Of a stretch of DNA of 29,303 nt, positions 21,666 to 29,303 are shown piece after piece. Origin of the DNA: JAGTRB01 sp037439685 (GTDB lineage Archaea > Thermoproteota > Bathyarchaeia > TCS64); the NCBI GenBank assembly GCA_037439685.1, contig JBBIVO010000017.1:1-29303 (forward strand). Reading direction: 5' to 3'. Numbering within the stretch: the first letter of the stretch is position 1; each line of letters starts with the position of its first letter. Below the pieces are notes generated by a model, which had not been told where the DNA came from, did not search any database, and worked only from the letters and a program-made list of their open reading frames with translations. The translations under genes and the position numbers were made by a program.

Positions 21666-23981
21666 TTGGGGTCTGAATCGCTTCTCAACCATCCCGGCCC
21701 CTGGCTGAGCTGGATCCTCCCCATCATCGGGGCCCTCCTGATGCCCCTCCTCAGCAGGCTTGGCCATAGGATTAGGGATTACGCCGCCGTGGCCTTCGCC
21801 CTCTCCTCCGTCGTATGCGCGGCATCCATGCTCCCATACCTCTTCACCGGGAAGTATCCTGGAGAGTTGACCCTCACGACGTGGATAGACTTCCCAGGCC
21901 ACCCCCTAAAGGTCGGCCTCCTGGTCGACCCCCTAAGCATAATAATATCCAACGTCGTCGCCTTCATAGCCTTCCTGATCGTCGTCTACTCCGTGGGATA
22001 CATGCATGGAGACCCCCACATGGCAAGGTACTGGTTCTTCTTCCTCTTCTTCATAGGTAATATGCTCCTCCTAGTCCTCTCAAACAACCTCCTCCAGCTC
22101 CTCATCGGATGGGAAGGTGTTGGCCTCTGCAGCTACGGTCTGATAGGATACTACTACAGGGACGAGAAGGAGAGGTGGCTTGGAGGGCCGCCCCCGACGA
22201 AGATGTACCCTCCATCCCATGCGGGGATGAAGGCCTTCGTGGTGACGGGAATAGGAGACGTCTTCCTGTTAGCGGCCATATTCATGATCTTCCACTATGC
22301 TGGAACCCTGAACTTCATGGAGCTCATCGAGATGGCGCCGGAGTGGCTCCCCGCCATCTCCGCAACCCCGGGGCTGCTATCCCTCATGGCTTTATGCCTC
22401 CTCGGCGGTCCCATAGGGAAGTCTGCCCAGTTCCCCCTCCACGAGTGGCTTCCCGAGGCTATGGCCGGTCCAACCTCCGTCTCCGCTCTAATCCACGCGG
22501 CGACTATGGTGAAGGCGGGGGTCTACCTCGTCGCGAGGATGTCCCCAGTATTCTACCTGGGAGGCTGGGCCTATCACCTAGAGGAGGCCCTCGTCTACTT
22601 CACCGCAATAGCCCTCGTAGGGGCTTTCACCACCTTCTTGGCCGCCTCCCAAGCTATGGTGGCTCTGGAGCTGAAGAAGGTTCTCGCCTACTCGACCATA
22701 AGCCAGATAGGGTATATGATGCTCGGCCTAGGAGTCTCAGGCCTCAGCGAGGAGGCCTACCTCGCGGGCCTGACGAGCGGGGTCTTCCACCTCATGAGCC
22801 ACGCCCTCTTCAAGGCGGCGCTCTTCCTATGTGCAGGTTCGGTTATCCACGCCGTCGAGTCCATCTACATGTCCGATATGGGGGGGCTGAAGAGGTATAT
22901 GCCCATAACCCACACCCTCATGCTGATAGCAACCCTATCCCTCGCCGGCATCCCGCCTTTAAGCGGGTTCTGGAGCAAGGATTCGGTCTTCCTCGCATGC
23001 CTCACGGCTGGGAGCCCCCTCTCCCTAGCTCTGTTGGCTGTTGCAAGCATGAGCGCTGCCATGACCTTCTTCTACAGCATAAGGTACATGAACATGACCT
23101 TCTACGGCCATGAGAGCGAGTTCCTAAGAGGCCTGATGAAAGGGGTTCACCATCATGAGGGTGCGGAGAGGCCTCAAGCCCATGAAGGCCCTTCAGAGGA
23201 ACCCCACCCCGCCCATGAGGGGAATGGCAAGCCTCACAGCCTAGAGGAATCTCACGGCGGGGGACACCACAAGCCTTCCCATAATGAGTATGCTGCCAGA
23301 CACATCCACGAGGCTCCGAGGGTGATGTGGATACCGTATGCCATCCTAGTCGTGATGGTTATAGCCGTTGGCCTCCTAGGCCTGATGGGCCTCTTCAGCC
23401 CAAAGCTCTCCCCAGAGGTCTTCATAGAGCATCAGCTTGAAGAGATGCTCCATCACATGGGGGTGGAGGCTCACCCCGCAAAGGTTGAAGCCTCGACCAA
23501 GTTGACCGCCGCGGCGATCTCCGCGGCCATGCTCCTGATAGGGGGTATAACTGGCTGGCTATTCTACCTAGCCAAAAGGGTCGATCCCTGGAGCCTCGTC
23601 TCATCCTCACCCCTTCTAAGGGCGGTCCACACCTTCCTATGGAATAGATGGTATATGAATCCAGCATACTATGCGGTATTCGTCGATGGCCTCCTCAGTC
23701 TTAAGGAGCGGCTCTTCCATGGTCTGGAGAGGATGGTCTTCGACAGGGTATCGCCCGCCGTGGCAGGCCTCTTCAAAACCCTCGGAGGCATCATGTTTCG
23801 AGGGGTTGAGATGAGCGTTATGGAAGGAGGCCTGAATAGAGGGGTGCCCAACGCGGTGGCGATGATCTACCACGAGGCGAAGAGGCTCCAGACAGGCATC
23901 CTAAACTATAACATCCTATATGTTGGAATCACCTTCTTTCTGCTCACTCTAATAATACTATTAAGCATAGGAGGATTGTAA
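21666..23981 (+). CDS. nuoL: Antiporter-like subunit NuoL with histidine-rich loop
   Basis: A 771-residue protein, the largest membrane subunit, including the C-terminal extension (after about 600) that forms the lateral helix along the membrane arm in bacteria. Ion-path residues include E150 (LIGWEGVGLCSYGL) and the lysine of GGPIGKSAQFPLHEWLPEAM. A soluble loop at about 480-550 has 13 histidines between residues 495 and 548 (starting HHHEGAERPQAHEG), before HIHEAPRVMW. It starts at TTG 21666 behind AGGGGGG; an ATG four bases earlier is out of frame. Confidence 0.94.
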   Translation: MGSESLLNHPGPWLSWILPIIGALLMPLLSRLGHRIRDYAAVAFALSSVVCAASMLPYLFTGKYPGELTLTTWIDFPGHPLKVGLLVDPLSIIISNVVAFIAFLIVVYSVGYMHGDPHMARYWFFFLFFIGNMLLLVLSNNLLQLLIGWEGVGLCSYGLIGYYYRDEKERWLGGPPPTKMYPPSHAGMKAFVVTGIGDVFLLAAIFMIFHYAGTLNFMELIEMAPEWLPAISATPGLLSLMALCLLGGPIGKSAQFPLHEWLPEAMAGPTSVSALIHAATMVKAGVYLVARMSPVFYLGGWAYHLEEALVYFTAIALVGAFTTFLAASQAMVALELKKVLAYSTISQIGYMMLGLGVSGLSEEAYLAGLTSGVFHLMSHALFKAALFLCAGSVIHAVESIYMSDMGGLKRYMPITHTLMLIATLSLAGIPPLSGFWSKDSVFLACLTAGSPLSLALLAVASMSAAMTFFYSIRYMNMTFYGHESEFLRGLMKGVHHHEGAERPQAHEGPSEEPHPAHEGNGKPHSLEESHGGGHHKPSHNEYAARHIHEAPRVMWIPYAILVVMVIAVGLLGLMGLFSPKLSPEVFIEHQLEEMLHHMGVEAHPAKVEASTKLTAAAISAAMLLIGGITGWLFYLAKRVDPWSLVSSSPLLRAVHTFLWNRWYMNPAYYAVFVDGLLSLKERLFHGLERMVFDRVSPAVAGLFKTLGGIMFRGVEMSVMEGGLNRGVPNAVAMIYHEAKRLQTGILNYNILYVGITFFLLTLIILLSIGGL

Positions 23982-23985
23982 TGCA

Positions 23986-24168
23986 ATGATATTCAACACC
24001 CTAGTCCGGCCTCTTTTAGTTCCTTCAGAATTCTCTCCGATGATCTACTCCTCAGGTATACCTCATAATCGGGTAAAGTGCAGGATAGCCTTCATACTCC
24101 TAAAATTACCTTACCTCCTCTCGGAGAGTTTACGTGGAACGACTATTGGGAGTAGGGGGGAGGGATGA
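23986..24168 (+). CDS. Possible small protein between nuoL and nuoM
   Basis: A 60-codon frame starts five bases after the nuoL stop and ends with a TGA inside the ATGATG start of nuoM, so it fills the gap exactly as operon genes do. The product has a short hydrophobic stretch (IAFILLKLPYLL) and a basic tail, and matches nothing I know. There is no clear ribosome-binding site, and the base composition is more AT-rich than the neighbours. It may be a leftover spacer. Low confidence. Confidence 0.2.
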   Translation: MIFNTLVRPLLVPSEFSPMIYSSGIPHNRVKCRIAFILLKLPYLLSESLRGTTIGSRGEG

Positions 24169-25655
24169 TGTACATCTCCGCATGGATAGCCGTTTTGGCT
24201 CCAGCGCTCTTCATGCCGATAGTCTACACGGTTGGCCGTAGGATCGGGAGACACGTTAGCTGGATAGCCTTACTTCCGCTGGTCTATAGCACGGTCTTCT
24301 TCATAGTCATGATGCCCAAGGCCGCAGCATCGCCATGGAGCGAATACTTCTTCTGGCTGCCCGAGATCAGGTTTGGCCTTCTCCTAGATGGGCTGAGCCT
24401 CCCCATCGTCCTCACCGTTGCTCTCCTTTCCACAATCATCATAATCTATTCTCAGCCTTACATGGAGCATAGGATCCATGAGGAGTACCATGAAGATAAT
24501 AAAAGGGCTCACGCCACCTACTACTCCCTATACTTGGCTTACGCCACGAGCATGATGGGGGTTGTCCTTTCGACGAACCTCTTCGAGTTCTACCTCTTCT
24601 TCGAGTTGATGATAATTCCCTCATGGGGCTTGATAAACATCTATGGGTATGGTGAGAGGGAGAAGATAGCCCTGATGTATCTCCTCTGGTCCATAGTTGG
24701 AGCTGTTCTGTTTGTAACTGGAGCTCTCACCACATATGCCACTATACACACCTTTGAGATCTCAGAGTTGAAGAGGCTTGATGGCAACCCCCTAGCCCTC
24801 TTCATAACATCGACGATGCTTTTAGGCTTCTTCATTAAGATGGCTGTCTTCGGCCTCCATATCTGGCTCCCATACGCCCACGCGGAGGCGCCGACCTCCA
24901 TCTCAGCCCTCCTTAGCCCCGCCATGATCGGATTGGCCGCATATGCCATCGTGAGGCTCCTGATCCCGATCCAAGGCGCCTTCCAGAGCCTTTACTGGCC
25001 AGTATTCCTATGGGCCTTTGTGACGATGCTCTACGGCGGCCTGATGGTCTTGGCCCAAAGCGACATAAAGAGGCTGCTGGCATATTCAAGCATAAGCCAG
25101 ATGGGCTATATCCTAGCGGGGATCTCTAGCTTCACGCCCTTGGGGATATCCGGCGCGATGCTACACTACATAAGCCACGGGCTAGGCAAGGCCGTCCTCT
25201 TCCTCACAGCGGGCACCGTGATGTATAGAAGCGGGGTTCGAGACATCAGATCCCTAGGAGGGCTTGCTGGGAGAATGCCCATCTCAGCCACAGCCTTCCT
25301 GATAGGATGCATGAACATAGCTGGAATACCTCCGACCGTGGGCTTCATATCCAAACTTCTGGTCTTCTCAGGGGCCTTCGATCGAGGCCTACAGGCCTCA
25401 CGTCTCGAGCTTAGTGTATCACTAGCCGCTTTGATCTCTACGGCCCTCACGATAGCTTACACCCTATGGGCGGTTAGGCGCATCTTCTTCGGTCCTACCC
25501 CGGAGCACCTTAAGGATGTAAGGGAAGCCCCGCTGAAGATGACGATCCCACTGATCACCTTCAGCCTCCTATCTATAATAATTGGAATATATCCAAGTTT
25601 CATCTTAGATCCATTAATGCGAACGGTTTTGGGATTGTTGGGGGGAGAGGCATGA
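24165..25655 (+). CDS. nuoM: Antiporter-like subunit NuoM (first copy)
   Basis: A 496-residue ion-translocating subunit with about 14 helices. E147 (YLFFELMIIPSW) and K225 with H232 (FIKMAVFGLHIWLP), then YAHAEAPTSISALL, match the NuoM core. SDIKRLLAYSSISQMGY and the late lysine of GFISKLLVF complete the ion path. It starts at ATG 24165 or the next ATG 24168, behind GGGGAGGG. A four-base overlap (ATGA) links it to a second NuoM-like gene of almost equal length (497). Confidence 0.93.
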   Translation: MMYISAWIAVLAPALFMPIVYTVGRRIGRHVSWIALLPLVYSTVFFIVMMPKAAASPWSEYFFWLPEIRFGLLLDGLSLPIVLTVALLSTIIIIYSQPYMEHRIHEEYHEDNKRAHATYYSLYLAYATSMMGVVLSTNLFEFYLFFELMIIPSWGLINIYGYGEREKIALMYLLWSIVGAVLFVTGALTTYATIHTFEISELKRLDGNPLALFITSTMLLGFFIKMAVFGLHIWLPYAHAEAPTSISALLSPAMIGLAAYAIVRLLIPIQGAFQSLYWPVFLWAFVTMLYGGLMVLAQSDIKRLLAYSSISQMGYILAGISSFTPLGISGAMLHYISHGLGKAVLFLTAGTVMYRSGVRDIRSLGGLAGRMPISATAFLIGCMNIAGIPPTVGFISKLLVFSGAFDRGLQASRLELSVSLAALISTALTIAYTLWAVRRIFFGPTPEHLKDVREAPLKMTIPLITFSLLSIIIGIYPSFILDPLMRTVLGLLGGEA

Positions 25656-27145
25656 TTGGCTATTTAATGATCGCAGCGGTATTCATCCCAATATTTTCGG
25701 CACCTATTTTATTTATAATTGGGAGAACCCTCGGAAAATCTATTAATTGGTTAAGCTTCATCATCCTATTTTTAATCACCGTGATGTTCGCTCCCCTTCT
25801 TTTAACAACTCACAAGCATCCCATTTCAGTTGAATATATTTGGACTTTAACATCTGTAAGGCTGACTTTCGGATTCTTGGGAGATGGGCTGAGTATCCCC
25901 GTCATATTTACAATGGCCTTCGTCTTCGCATTTTCAGCGCTTCATTCGATTCCATACATGGAACGGCGCATGAGGATGGGAGATATAGAGGAAAGCACCA
26001 TCATGCATGCTGCATATCCGGCTTTATACCTGCTCTATGCGGGAAGTGTCCTGGGAGCCATTCTAGCCACAAACCTCATCGAGTTCTACCTCTTCTTCGA
26101 ATGTGCCCTAGTCTTTTCATGGCTTCTAATACTCCTATACGGTTATGGTGATAGGGGGAGGATCTCCCTTTCATACTTTCTCTGGACTCATGTCGGAGGC
26201 GTATCCCTGCTGGTGGGCATATTGGCCGTCTCCCACCAGATCGGAAGCTTCGAGATCTCCGACCTATGGAGGATGGAGGCCGCCGCCGTAGAACCATGGA
26301 TAGGGCTGGCCATAACCCTGGGCCTCCTCGTCAAGATCGGGTCGCTAGGGGTTCACGGCTGGCTCCCCGACACCTACTCGGAGTCTCCATCCCCCGTCAG
26401 CGCCGTTTTAGGGGCCACCTCTGTTCTCCTGGGGACCTACTCCATGGCCAGGCTGCTGGTGCCGTTCAGGGAGGTCCTATTCGGCTACAGCGGCTGGCTT
26501 GAGCTCTGGGCCCTCCTGACGATCCTATATGCTGGCATCATGGCCTTAATGCAGCACGATACCAAGCGCCTGGTGGCCTACCTCAGCATGAGCCAGATGA
26601 ACTACTGTTTCCTCGGGGTCTTCACCTACATGAAGTATGGGGTTGTGGGCGCAATCTCCTATGCCATAAGCCACGGGCTCGCAATAGCCCTCCTCTTCCT
26701 GGTGGCCGGGGCGATCCTCTACAGGACGGGGACGAGGGAGATGGATAAACTCGGAGGTTTAGCCTCCAAGCTGCCCTCCTCGGTTATTGCGGCGCTGGTG
26801 GGGTTCCTCACCATAGGCGGTGTCCCCCCAACCGTCGGGTTTAAATCGAAATTCATACTCCTCACAGGCGCCTTCGAGAGGGGTTTCATGAGGTCTCCCC
26901 TAGAGCTCACGGTGGCCATCCTGGCTGCGACTTTGGCTACAGCCATAACCCTCGCCTACGAGTTCCGTACGGTTTGGCGCGTCTTCTATGGATCCCTTCC
27001 CGAGTACCTGAGGCAAATCAGGGAGGCTCCGATCACGATGATAATAGCCCTACTTGCCCTAAGCTCCCTCTCCCTTATCTATGGGATATGGCCAGCCATA
27101 ATAACCGAGCCCATTGAAGTCTACTTAGAACACCTATTTAGATGA
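25652..27145 (+). CDS. Second NuoM-like antiporter subunit, diverged paralogue
   Basis: A 497-residue paralogue of the gene before it, sharing the layout and several segments (EFYLFFE, GGVPPTVGF, SKFILLTGAFERG). E150 and K228 are kept, but the usual LPDAHAEAP after H235 is changed to LPDTYSESP, losing the second histidine. The SSIS/SSISQMGY segment is changed to YLSMSQMNY. Ordinary complex I has one M subunit, so this is an additional pump-like unit or a replacement with another ion or partner. The first 400 or so bases are clearly more AT-rich than the rest of the gene. It is the last gene of the operon. Confidence 0.9.
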   Translation: MIGYLMIAAVFIPIFSAPILFIIGRTLGKSINWLSFIILFLITVMFAPLLLTTHKHPISVEYIWTLTSVRLTFGFLGDGLSIPVIFTMAFVFAFSALHSIPYMERRMRMGDIEESTIMHAAYPALYLLYAGSVLGAILATNLIEFYLFFECALVFSWLLILLYGYGDRGRISLSYFLWTHVGGVSLLVGILAVSHQIGSFEISDLWRMEAAAVEPWIGLAITLGLLVKIGSLGVHGWLPDTYSESPSPVSAVLGATSVLLGTYSMARLLVPFREVLFGYSGWLELWALLTILYAGIMALMQHDTKRLVAYLSMSQMNYCFLGVFTYMKYGVVGAISYAISHGLAIALLFLVAGAILYRTGTREMDKLGGLASKLPSSVIAALVGFLTIGGVPPTVGFKSKFILLTGAFERGFMRSPLELTVAILAATLATAITLAYEFRTVWRVFYGSLPEYLRQIREAPITMIIALLALSSLSLIYGIWPAIITEPIEVYLEHLFR

Positions 27146-27513
27146 TAAATTTTAAGAGACAAACCTTCCTCTCATGAATTTAAAAAGTCGAAAAAAAGGA
27201 TCTGTCCTTCTTATCACTTTTAGCTTAAACCTCTTAAACTTCAATCCAGCTTAAGGTGCAGTTTCAATGCCTTTAACTCAGATTTTCCGATGATGATCTC
27301 GTCCTCAAGGTTTAGGCGGCCCGATTCTGCACGATTAAGTCTTATTCAAACCTTGGTTGAATTTTCTAAACGTGAGTTACCACAACGTGCGCACCAACTT
27401 ATAATTTTTTATTTTTAAAGTGTTCTTCCACATTCTTAGTTAGGGCTCTTTTTAAGTCAAGGCCGACTGGCCTGCACAAATTTTTTAATCGGGAAGGGAG
27501 GACCAAATATGAA
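27146..27513. other. AT-rich gap between nuo and ATP synthase operons
   Basis: A 368-base region with T-runs just after the nuo operon and again at 27403-27416, the promoter of the atp genes (TTTTTTAAT at about 27482-27490) and an imperfect palindrome ATTCAA-N7-TTGAAT at 27345-27363. A 34-codon stop-to-stop frame on the minus strand (27241-27345) reads protein-like (LNLEDEIIIGKSELKALKL) but has no ATG, GTG or TTG in a useful place. It may be the end of a decayed gene. Confidence 0.45.
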
Positions 27514-27831
27514 ATGAGCGTAGCCGTGGTGGGCCCGTCATCCTTCGTCACGTGCTTCCAGATAATAGGGGCTGTGGGGTACGAGGCTGAGGATGGGGAA
27601 GCGGTCGCCGAGCTCCTAGAAGGCTTGGTGAATGAGCAGAGCTTCAAGATCATCATAATACCCGAGAGGTTCGCGAGGGAGACCCTTCCGATCCGGGAGG
27701 AGGTGCTGAGGAGGGGGGAGATCACCCCGATCTTCGCCCTCATCCCAGACCTCACCCTGGAGACGGGCATGAGGATGGAGGAGCTCCAGGCCGTGGTCTC
27801 CTTGGCCATCGGTGCGAAGCTAGAGCTTTAG
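27514..27831 (+). CDS. atpF: A-type ATP synthase subunit F
   Basis: A 105-residue central-stalk subunit with the CheY-like fold of subunit F. It opens with SVAVVGPSSFVTCFQIIGA (canonical IAVIGDxDxVxGFRLAG), then has KIIIIPERFA and a terminal helix, the parts that contact the rotor shaft. The start is ATG 27514 behind GGGAGG; an ATG six bases earlier stops at once. It is the first gene of the operon, followed 13 bases later by the H subunit. The usual archaeal order has F after E and C, so this position is unusual. Confidence 0.9.
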   Translation: MSVAVVGPSSFVTCFQIIGAVGYEAEDGEAVAELLEGLVNEQSFKIIIIPERFARETLPIREEVLRRGEITPIFALIPDLTLETGMRMEELQAVVSLAIGAKLEL

Positions 27832-27844
27832 GAGGGATGAGAGG

Positions 27845-28171
27845 ATGGAGAGGGTTCTAAACTTAAGTGAGAGGCTCCAGAGGATCCTCGACGAGGCTGA
27901 GAAGGCTTCGGAGGTGAGGATAGAGGAGGCAAGGAGGAGGGCTGAGGAGATGATAACGAGGGCTAAGGAGGAGGCCGAGAACAGGCGGATAAGGGCTGAG
28001 AGGGGGGATGGGGTAGAGGACTTAACCAGAGCCGAGGAGGAGAGGGCGAGGTTGGAGGCCGCTAGGATAATGGAGGATTACAGGGCAAGGGCTGAAAGGT
28101 TGAGGAGGGTTCAGGAGGAGAGGTTCAGGGAGGCCGTTGAGCTGATCCTCAGGGAGGTGATACCAGGATGA
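27845..28171 (+). CDS. atpH: A-type ATP synthase subunit H (peripheral stalk)
   Basis: A 108-residue, highly charged, almost entirely helical coiled-coil protein (ARRRAEEMITRAKEEAEN, then RARLEAARIMEDYRARAERL). It would pair with subunit E to form the peripheral stalk. Such proteins have little sequence conservation, so the identification rests on composition, length and position directly before the E gene. A GDGVEDLT break at about residue 54-61 interrupts the coil. It overlaps atpE by four bases. Confidence 0.82.
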   Translation: MERVLNLSERLQRILDEAEKASEVRIEEARRRAEEMITRAKEEAENRRIRAERGDGVEDLTRAEEERARLEAARIMEDYRARAERLRRVQEERFREAVELILREVIPG

Positions 28172-28812
28172 GCATCCCTACACTCGAGCTGGAGGCCCAG
28201 CTGATAGAGAGAACGATTGAGAGGAGGAACAGGATCCTAACCGAGGCTGAGGAGAGGGCTAGGAGGATAATACAGGCTGCTGAGAGGGAGTGCGAGAGGA
28301 TCAGGGAAGAGTCCGAGAGGCAGGTTCTGAACATAATCGGCTCAGAGCTAAGGGCCATAAGGGACAGGATAGTTGGAAGGGCTATAATTGAGGGGAGGAA
28401 GATGGTTATGCTTGCAAGGGAGGAGATGATATCTAAGGTCAGGATGGAGGCTGAGAAGAGGCTGATGGAGATAGTCGAGGGGAAGGCTGAAAACATAGAC
28501 TATGGAAGGGCCCTCATCAAGCTCGTGGAGGAGGCGGCATCAGCCATAGGAGAGGAGGAGTTAATTGTATCGGCGAATAGGAGGGATCTGGAATACCTTA
28601 AAGGCCACATCGAGGAGCTGGAGGAGGCCTTGAGGGCCTCTCTTGGGGAGGTGAGGCTGGAGCAGGAGGAGAACCCCATCGAGGCCTTAGGCGGAGTCGT
28701 GGTGAGGAACAGGGATGGAACCAAGATATATAACAACACCATCGAGGGGAGGCTTCGGAAGGCCTGGAGCAGGGTGGAGGCCGAGGTGGCCAGGAGGCTG
28801 GGGCTGATCTGA
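28168..28812 (+). CDS. atpE: A-type ATP synthase subunit E (peripheral stalk)
   Basis: A 214-residue subunit with a long charged N-terminal helix (about 1-100) and a globular C-terminal domain. EEELIVSANRRDLEYL and IEALGGVVVRNRDGTKIYNN (about 171-190) are the subunit E signature that contacts the catalytic head. The length is normal for archaea. It starts in the overlap ATGA with the H gene and stops one base before atpA. Confidence 0.92.
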   Translation: MSIPTLELEAQLIERTIERRNRILTEAEERARRIIQAAERECERIREESERQVLNIIGSELRAIRDRIVGRAIIEGRKMVMLAREEMISKVRMEAEKRLMEIVEGKAENIDYGRALIKLVEEAASAIGEEELIVSANRRDLEYLKGHIEELEEALRASLGEVRLEQEENPIEALGGVVVRNRDGTKIYNNTIEGRLRKAWSRVEAEVARRLGLI

Positions 28813-28813
28813 G

Positions 28814-29303
28814 ATGTCCCTAAGAGGAACGATAGAGAGGATCAACGGCTCCCTCATCGTCTCCAGGTTTGAGGCCGAGCCGAGGATAGGCGACCTGGTC
28901 GAGGTTGGAAGGCTGGGCCTCATGGGGGAGATCGTGCGCCTAAGCGGGGAGGAGGCCTTCATCCAATGCTACGAGGCCACCAGCGGCCTGAAGCCAGGGG
29001 AGCCGGTCATCGATACGGGCATGCCCCTAGTCGCGGAGCTCGGCCCAGGCTTGATGGGGACCATCCTGGACGGGGTTGAGAGGTCTGAGACGAAGCTCTG
29101 GAAGCTGACAGGCCCCTTCATAACGAGGGGGGCCAAGATAAGCCCCCTGGACAGGGATAGGAGGTGGGGCTTCGAGCCCACGGTTAGGGAGGGAGACAGG
29201 GTGACCGGCGGGGACATCCTCGGGACGGTTCAGGAGACCGAGTCATTCCAGCACAGGATCCTACTGCCCCCAGGCCTAGAGGGAACCATAGAGCGGATAG
29301 ACC
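28814..29303 (+). CDS. atpA: A-type ATP synthase catalytic subunit A (partial, N-terminal)
   Basis: The first 163 codons, cut by the right edge, of the ATP-hydrolysing/synthesising head subunit. It starts with MSLRGTIERINGSLIV and passes MGEIVRLSGEEAFIQCYEAT, the beta-barrel domain, then KPGEPVIDTGMPLVAELGPG and KLWKLTGPF. The last of these begins the bulge region that distinguishes A/V-type A subunits from F-type beta. The P-loop and Walker B lie beyond the window. ATG 28814 follows the atpE stop by one base. Confidence 0.95.
   Translation, partial: MSLRGTIERINGSLIVSRFEAEPRIGDLVEVGRLGLMGEIVRLSGEEAFIQCYEATSGLKPGEPVIDTGMPLVAELGPGLMGTILDGVERSETKLWKLTGPFITRGAKISPLDRDRRWGFEPTVREGDRVTGGDILGTVQETESFQHRILLPPGLEGTIERID

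Noticed and set aside
1..29303. CRISPR arrays, insertion sequences, integrase attachment sites
   Set aside because: No regularly spaced repeats, no transposase or integrase frame, and no intact tRNA gene seen.

Overview
The window is archaeal. It has TATA-box promoters 25-30 bases ahead of several start codons (some genes look leaderless), GTG and TTG starts, heavy AGG arginine usage, an A-type ATP synthase locus, a geranylgeranyl reductase and a complex I that lacks the NADH module. Most of the window is GC-rich and tightly packed. The first ~1.6 kb and a few intergenic stretches are AT-rich. I cannot name the lineage from sequence alone. The gene set fits an anaerobic or microaerophilic, hydrogen-using archaeon with an isoprenoid quinone, probably menaquinone.

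Layout. 1-1.67 kb: AT-rich accessory stretch with a cut gene, a VapBC toxin-antitoxin pair, a gene relic, and a compact GC-rich element that folds well as a minus-strand RNA. 1.67-3.5 kb: ThiF/MoeB-type E1-like enzyme and MobA (cofactor chemistry). 3.8-8.3 kb: isoprenoid/quinone block with geranylgeranyl reductase, long-chain polyprenyl diphosphate synthase, MenA/UbiA prenyltransferase and UbiE/MenG methyltransferase. 8.4-11.0 kb: ArsA/Get3-type ATPase and a B12-binding radical SAM enzyme, convergent and overlapping. 11.2-14.5 kb: hydrogenase maturation protease and the large and small subunits of a soluble-type [NiFe] uptake hydrogenase. 14.5-15.1 kb: non-coding, GC-rich, hairpin-dense interval between divergent operons. 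15.2-27.1 kb: thirteen-gene complex I-like operon in the order A-B-C-D-H-I-J(N half)-J(C half)-K-N-L-M-M', with no E, F, G or FpoF. 27.5 kb to the end: A-type ATP synthase operon (F, H, E, A), cut by the window edge.

How it fits together. Polyprenyl synthase, prenyltransferase and methyltransferase would make a menaquinone, and the reductase could saturate its tail or the membrane lipids. The hydrogenase is a candidate electron source. The complex I-like enzyme would pump ions, and the adjacent ATP synthase would use the gradient. The electron-input partner of the complex is not in the window. The enzyme has four antiporter-like subunits instead of the usual three, and NuoD lacks both residues that hold the quinone head group in bacterial and mitochondrial enzymes.

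The items I would look at first are the two candidate structured RNAs (about 1137-1273 minus, and 14660-15050), the four-antiporter complex, and the hydrogenase/complex I neighbourhood.
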